Of a stretch of 7,496 nucleotides of DNA, positions 4,773 through 7,496 are shown piece by piece. This DNA is from Flammeovirgaceae bacterium UBA4659 (GTDB lineage: Bacteria > Bacteroidota > Bacteroidia > Cytophagales > Cyclobacteriaceae): positions 4,043 through 11,538 of the forward strand of contig DHLV01000085.1 in assembly GCA_002405445.1 (NCBI GenBank), read 5' to 3'. A program made the translations under genes and the position numbers. Numbering within the stretch: position 1 is the first letter of the stretch; every line of letters starts with the position of its first letter. The notes beneath the pieces are model-generated. The model ran no database searches. It was not told the origin of the DNA and saw only the letters and a program-made list of their open reading frames with translations.

Positions 4773-6338
4773 TTATAGCGGAATATTCCCGTGCTTCTTT
4801 TTAGGCAGCACGGCAACTTTGTTTTCCAACATCTGAAAAGCCCGAATCAGCTTTTCGCGCGTTTGCTCAGGCATGATTACCTCGTCAATATAGCCACGCT
4901 CGGCAGCCCGGTAGGGTGTGGCAAATTTTTGTGTGTACTCGTCAACCTTTTCTGCCAGTTTTGTTTCTGGGTTCGCTGCTTCTGAAATCTCCTTTTTAAA
5001 GATAATTTCGGCTGCACCCTTCGCACCCATTACTGCAATCTCAGCAGTCGGCCAGGCATAGTTCATATCGGCTCCAATGTGCTTGCTGTTCATCACATCA
5101 TAAGCACCGCCATACGCCTTGCGTGTAATCACCGTTACACGTGGCACAGTTGCTTCGCTAAACGCATACAACAACTTCGCGCCATTGGTAATAATGCCGC
5201 GCCATTCTTGGTCGGTGCCCGGCAAAAATCCCGGCACATCTTCCAACACCAACAGCGGCACGTTAAAGCTGTCGCATAGGCGTACAAATCGCGCTGCCTT
5301 CACACTACTATTAATATCCAGCACGCCAGCCAACGAGGCTGGCTGATTGCCTACGATGCCAATGCTACGGCCTGCCAATCGCGCAAAGCCGACCACAATG
5401 TTCTCGGCAAAATTCTTGTGAACCTCAAAAAAAGAATTCTCATCTACCACTCCGGTAATCACCTCGCGCATATCGTAAGGTTGGTTGGGGTTGGCCGGAA
5501 TAATATCATTTAACGCAGGCCGCGCCTCGTTACCAGGTTGATAAGGCATTCGCGGGGCATCATCTTCACAGTTTTGTGGCAAATAGCTCAGCAGCTGCTT
5601 GATTTGGTTGATGCACTCTACTTCATTGGCGCAGGCAAAATGCGTAACGCCACTTTTGCTACTGTGGGTAGAAGCTCCGCCCAACTCTTCCGAAGTCACT
5701 TCTTCATGTGTTACTGTTTTCACCACATTGGGGCCAGTCACAAACATGAACGAAGTATTCTCCACCATAAAGATAAAATCCGTCATGGCAGGAGAATACA
5801 CCGCGCCACCAGCACACGGGCCCATAATGGCGGAAATCTGCGGCACTACGCCACTGGCCATCACATTGCGGTAGAAGATATCTGCATAGCCGCCCAGTGA
5901 AACCACACCTTCTTGGATGCGCGCCCCGCCTGAATCATTCAACCCAATGACGGGCGCACCATTTTTCATAGCCAAATCCATCACCTTCACAATTTTCTCA
6001 GCAAATGTTTCGGAGAGCGAGCCCCCAAACACCGTAAAGTCTTGCGAGAACACGTATACCAAACGACCCTGCACTGTTCCATACCCCGTCACCACGCCAT
6101 CGCCCAAATAATGCTCTTTATCTAGGCCAAAATCTTTAGCACGGTGTGTCACAAACTTGTCGAGTTCTTCGAAAGAGCCTTCGTCTAGTAACAGCTGAAC
6201 ACGCTCGCGAGCAGTGAGTTTGCCCTTGGCATGTTGCTGGGCAATGCGTTTTTCACCTCCTCCTAATTGCGCTTCAGCATTTTTACGGTGCAGTTCGTTA
6301 AATTTATCCTGAAGTGTATGAGTCGTTGGCAAGGACAT
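4773..6338 (-). CDS. pccB: Acyl-CoA carboxylase carboxyltransferase (beta) subunit, propionyl-CoA carboxylase type
   Basis: A 521-residue biotin-dependent carboxyltransferase that moves CO2 from carboxybiotin to an acyl-CoA, most likely propionyl-CoA to methylmalonyl-CoA. It has two crotonase-like halves. The N-terminal half (about 25-260) carries [17 protein letters not shown] at 134-150 and [17 protein letters not shown] at 172-188, the first oxyanion hole. The C-terminal half (about 275-510) carries [13 protein letters not shown] at 366-378, [12 protein letters not shown] at 405-416 (second oxyanion hole) and [14 protein letters not shown] at 429-442. The C-terminal KKHGNIPL is usual for the family. 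Asp414 in GGAYDVM is, from memory, at the position linked to acyl-chain choice and fits propionyl-CoA. No biotin carboxylase or biotin carrier gene lies in this window, so the partner subunit is elsewhere. A methylmalonyl-CoA decarboxylase role is possible but less likely without membrane subunits. It heads the minus-strand gene block. Confidence 0.93.
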   Translation of the reverse strand: MSLPTTHTLQDKFNELHRKNAEAQLGGGEKRIAQQHAKGKLTARERVQLLLDEGSFEELDKFVTHRAKDFGLDKEHYLGDGVVTGYGTVQGRLVYVFSQDFTVFGGSLSETFAEKIVKVMDLAMKNGAPVIGLNDSGGARIQEGVVSLGGYADIFYRNVMASGVVPQISAIMGPCAGGAVYSPAMTDFIFMVENTSFMFVTGPNVVKTVTHEEVTSEELGGASTHSSKSGVTHFACANEVECINQIKQLLSYLPQNCEDDAPRMPYQPGNEARPALNDIIPANPNQPYDMREVITGVVDENSFFEVHKNFAENIVVGFARLAGRSIGIVGNQPASLAGVLDINSSVKAARFVRLCDSFNVPLLVLEDVPGFLPGTDQEWRGIITNGAKLLYAFSEATVPRVTVITRKAYGGAYDVMNSKHIGADMNYAWPTAEIAVMGAKGAAEIIFKKEISEAANPETKLAEKVDEYTQKFATPYRAAERGYIDEVIMPEQTREKLIRAFQMLENKVAVLPKKKHGNIPL

Positions 6339-6393
6339 AGAAGATAAAAGCTGATAATTTTCGAAATATAGTTATTATAGTGGTTCCGAAGCC
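6339..6393. promoter_or_regulatory. Divergent promoter region between carboxylase and PPX/GppA genes
   Basis: Only 55 bases separate two divergent start codons, so both promoters must lie here or inside the coding ends. TATATTTC (6370-6363, minus) and TAATTTTC (6355-6362, plus) each match the TAnnTTTG element at seven of eight positions. Neither has a good TTTG box at the expected 19-20 bases upstream. The region is AT-rich; no operator palindrome is evident. Confidence 0.35.
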
Positions 6394-7329
6394 ATGACTT
6401 TACTCACCAAAAAAATCGCGATTATCGACCTTGGCACCAATACATTTCACCTGTTGGTGGCTGCTTTGCATGATGATGGTTACAAGATCGTGTACCAGGA
6501 AAAGCTTCCTGCTAAAATTGGCGCGGGCGGCATCAACCACGGAACGATCACACCTGAAGCAACCACACGTGCTATTGGTGTGCTCAAAAAATACCGGCAA
6601 ACAGTAGACGACATGGGCGTTGATCAAACACTCGCCTTCGGAACCAGCGCCCTGCGCAGCGCCAAAAACCAGCGCGAAGTAATTTCAAAAATCAAAGACG
6701 CAACAGGTATTGATGTAACAGTAATTTCGGGCGAGCAGGAGGCACAGTACATCTATGAGGGCGTGAGGGCTGCCGTCAACCTCGGGCATCAAAAATCACT
6801 GATTGTAGACATTGGCGGGGGTAGTGTAGAGTTTATCATCGCCAACGAAGCCCGGGTGTTCTGGAAGCAGAGTTTTGAGATCGGGGGGCAGCGTTTGTTA
6901 GAGCTATTCCAAAAGCATGACCCCATACTGCCAGACGAAGTTCAGAAATTACATGACTATCTGGCCATTCAACTGCAACCGCTGCTCACCGCGCTAACGG
7001 ATCACACACCTAAAACCTTGGTGGGTTCATCCGGCACATTTGATACCCTCAGCGAAATACACTGTCACCGAAAAGGGATGATGTTTGAACAAACCCCCGA
7101 AACTCCGCTGACGCTAGAAGGCATCAACGATATCTACAAAGAGCTTTTATTGAAAAACAGAGCAAAGCGACTACTGATACCGGGCATGATTGAGTTGCGC
7201 GTAGACATGATTGTGGTAACCTGCAGCCTGATCGACTTCTTACTTCAGGCGCACGAATTTGAAGATGTGAAGGTATCGTCTTACTCGCTCAAAGAAGGTG
7301 TGCTGCAACAACTAAGCATGCAATTCTAA
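6394..7329 (+). CDS. ppx: Exopolyphosphatase / guanosine pentaphosphatase family phosphatase (short form)
   Basis: A 311-residue cytosolic protein of the PPX/GppA branch of the ASKHA (actin/Hsp70/hexokinase) fold. It hydrolyses polyphosphate from the ends or the 5' phosphate of pppGpp. Motifs in order are IAIIDLGTNTFHLLV at 8-22 (phosphate 1 loop), AFGTSALRSAKN at 81-92, VISGEQEAQYIYEGV at 110-124 (the Glu in SGEQEA, Glu114 or Glu116, is the catalytic-base candidate), LIVDIGGGSVEFI at 136-148 (phosphate 2 loop) and LVGSSGTFDTLSE at 209-221 (nucleotide-binding region). It stops after the two actin-like lobes, so it lacks the C-terminal HD-like domain of the roughly 500-residue E. coli enzymes; this short form is common. 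Polyphosphate and pppGpp activity cannot be told apart by sequence alone, and no polyphosphate kinase gene is in the window. The ATG at 6394 is the natural start. Its TAA overlaps the stop of the converging barrel gene by four bases. Confidence 0.92.
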   Translation: MTLLTKKIAIIDLGTNTFHLLVAALHDDGYKIVYQEKLPAKIGAGGINHGTITPEATTRAIGVLKKYRQTVDDMGVDQTLAFGTSALRSAKNQREVISKIKDATGIDVTVISGEQEAQYIYEGVRAAVNLGHQKSLIVDIGGGSVEFIIANEARVFWKQSFEIGGQRLLELFQKHDPILPDEVQKLHDYLAIQLQPLLTALTDHTPKTLVGSSGTFDTLSEIHCHRKGMMFEQTPETPLTLEGINDIYKELLLKNRAKRLLIPGMIELRVDMIVVTCSLIDFLLQAHEFEDVKVSSYSLKEGVLQQLSMQF

Positions 7330-7496
7330 AACCAAGCCGTGAGGCTGGTGATCAACCATGTGCCGTTTCGTGTTGGGTTTTGATTTTCATTGAAATACAC
7401 CTGATCGGGCGAAAAAAAGTGACGGCCCTCTACACGCAACAAGGCATTGTGGTTTGCCTTGTAGTTGAGGCATAAACCCGTGCTATACGAATTGAA
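7326..7496 (-). CDS. C-terminal end of an outer-membrane beta-barrel protein (runs off right edge)
   Basis: The last 56 codons of a minus-strand gene, ending in TAG at 7328-7326, are present. The protein alternates polar and hydrophobic residues in strand-like runs: GLCLNYKAN, ALLRVEGRHFF, a turn (SPDQVYFNENQNPTRNG), then WLITSLTAWF. The final aromatic Phe and the alternating last strand are the C-terminal signature recognised by the BAM machinery. The 'NALLR.EGR..F......NNN..ITTS...F' style resembles the Bacteroidota OmpL-like porin group (BBP2), but this is from memory and the fragment is short. The frame is open from the window edge to the stop. Its stop codon overlaps the PPX/GppA gene's stop, with no room for a separate terminator between them. 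Confidence 0.75.
   Translation of the reverse strand, partial: FNSYSTGLCLNYKANHNALLRVEGRHFFSPDQVYFNENQNPTRNGTWLITSLTAWF

Noticed and set aside
4791..6111. Several plus-strand open frames opposite the carboxylase gene
   Set aside because: All are antisense to a full-length, motif-complete pccB-type gene and look like codon shadows.
1..7496. CRISPR array, tRNA, insertion sequence, phage or toxin-antitoxin genes
   Set aside because: No regularly spaced repeats, cloverleaf sequences, transposase motifs or toxin-antitoxin pairs were seen on either strand.

Overview
The window looks like chromosomal DNA of a member of the Bacteroidota, probably from the Cytophagales or a nearby lineage. Three things support this: a TTG-N20-TACATTTG promoter of the Bacteroidota sigma type, start codons with weak or no Shine-Dalgarno sequences, and protein types typical of the phylum (stand-alone prephenate dehydratase with an ACT domain, small His/Met-rich lipoprotein, short PPX/GppA phosphatase, C-terminal strand of an outer-membrane barrel). 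The genus is inference.

Layout. Bases 1-1279 (minus strand) are the start of an aromatic amino acid operon: a leader region, prephenate dehydratase (pheA), then a class I/II aminotransferase that runs off the left edge. Bases 1435-1884 (plus) encode a small lipoprotein with its own promoter. It converges on a minus-strand block (6338 down to 1945) whose genes overlap or nearly touch: acyl-CoA carboxylase beta subunit, a frameshifted secreted protein of unknown function, an M42 aminopeptidase, a short unexplained segment, and a helical-backbone metal/cobalamin receptor without a signal peptide. Divergent from the carboxylase, at 6394-7329 (plus), is a PPX/GppA phosphatase. Its stop codon overlaps the stop codon of a converging, partly visible outer-membrane beta-barrel gene (7326-7496, minus).

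Most interesting result. The 358-base gap upstream of pheA holds what looks like a complete ribosome-mediated transcription attenuator. It has an unannotated 21-codon leader peptide with seven Phe/Tyr codons among eight consecutive codons (FYFSFYFY), a strong intrinsic terminator facing pheA, and an 8-nt segment inside the leader ORF (CGGGGCTT) that can pair with the 5' arm of the terminator as an antiterminator. Starvation for Phe or Tyr would stall the leader ribosome, free the antiterminator and let transcription reach pheA and the aminotransferase. The logic fits the enzymes, since prephenate dehydratase and an aromatic-type aminotransferase make phenylalanine and possibly tyrosine. A REP-like palindrome sits between the attenuator and pheA.

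Other points of note are the single-base frameshift in the AT-rich secreted-protein gene, the 140-base segment between the peptidase and the receptor that carries a coupled open frame, and the four-base tail-to-tail gene overlap near the right edge. I saw no tRNA, rRNA, CRISPR array, insertion sequence or phage gene.
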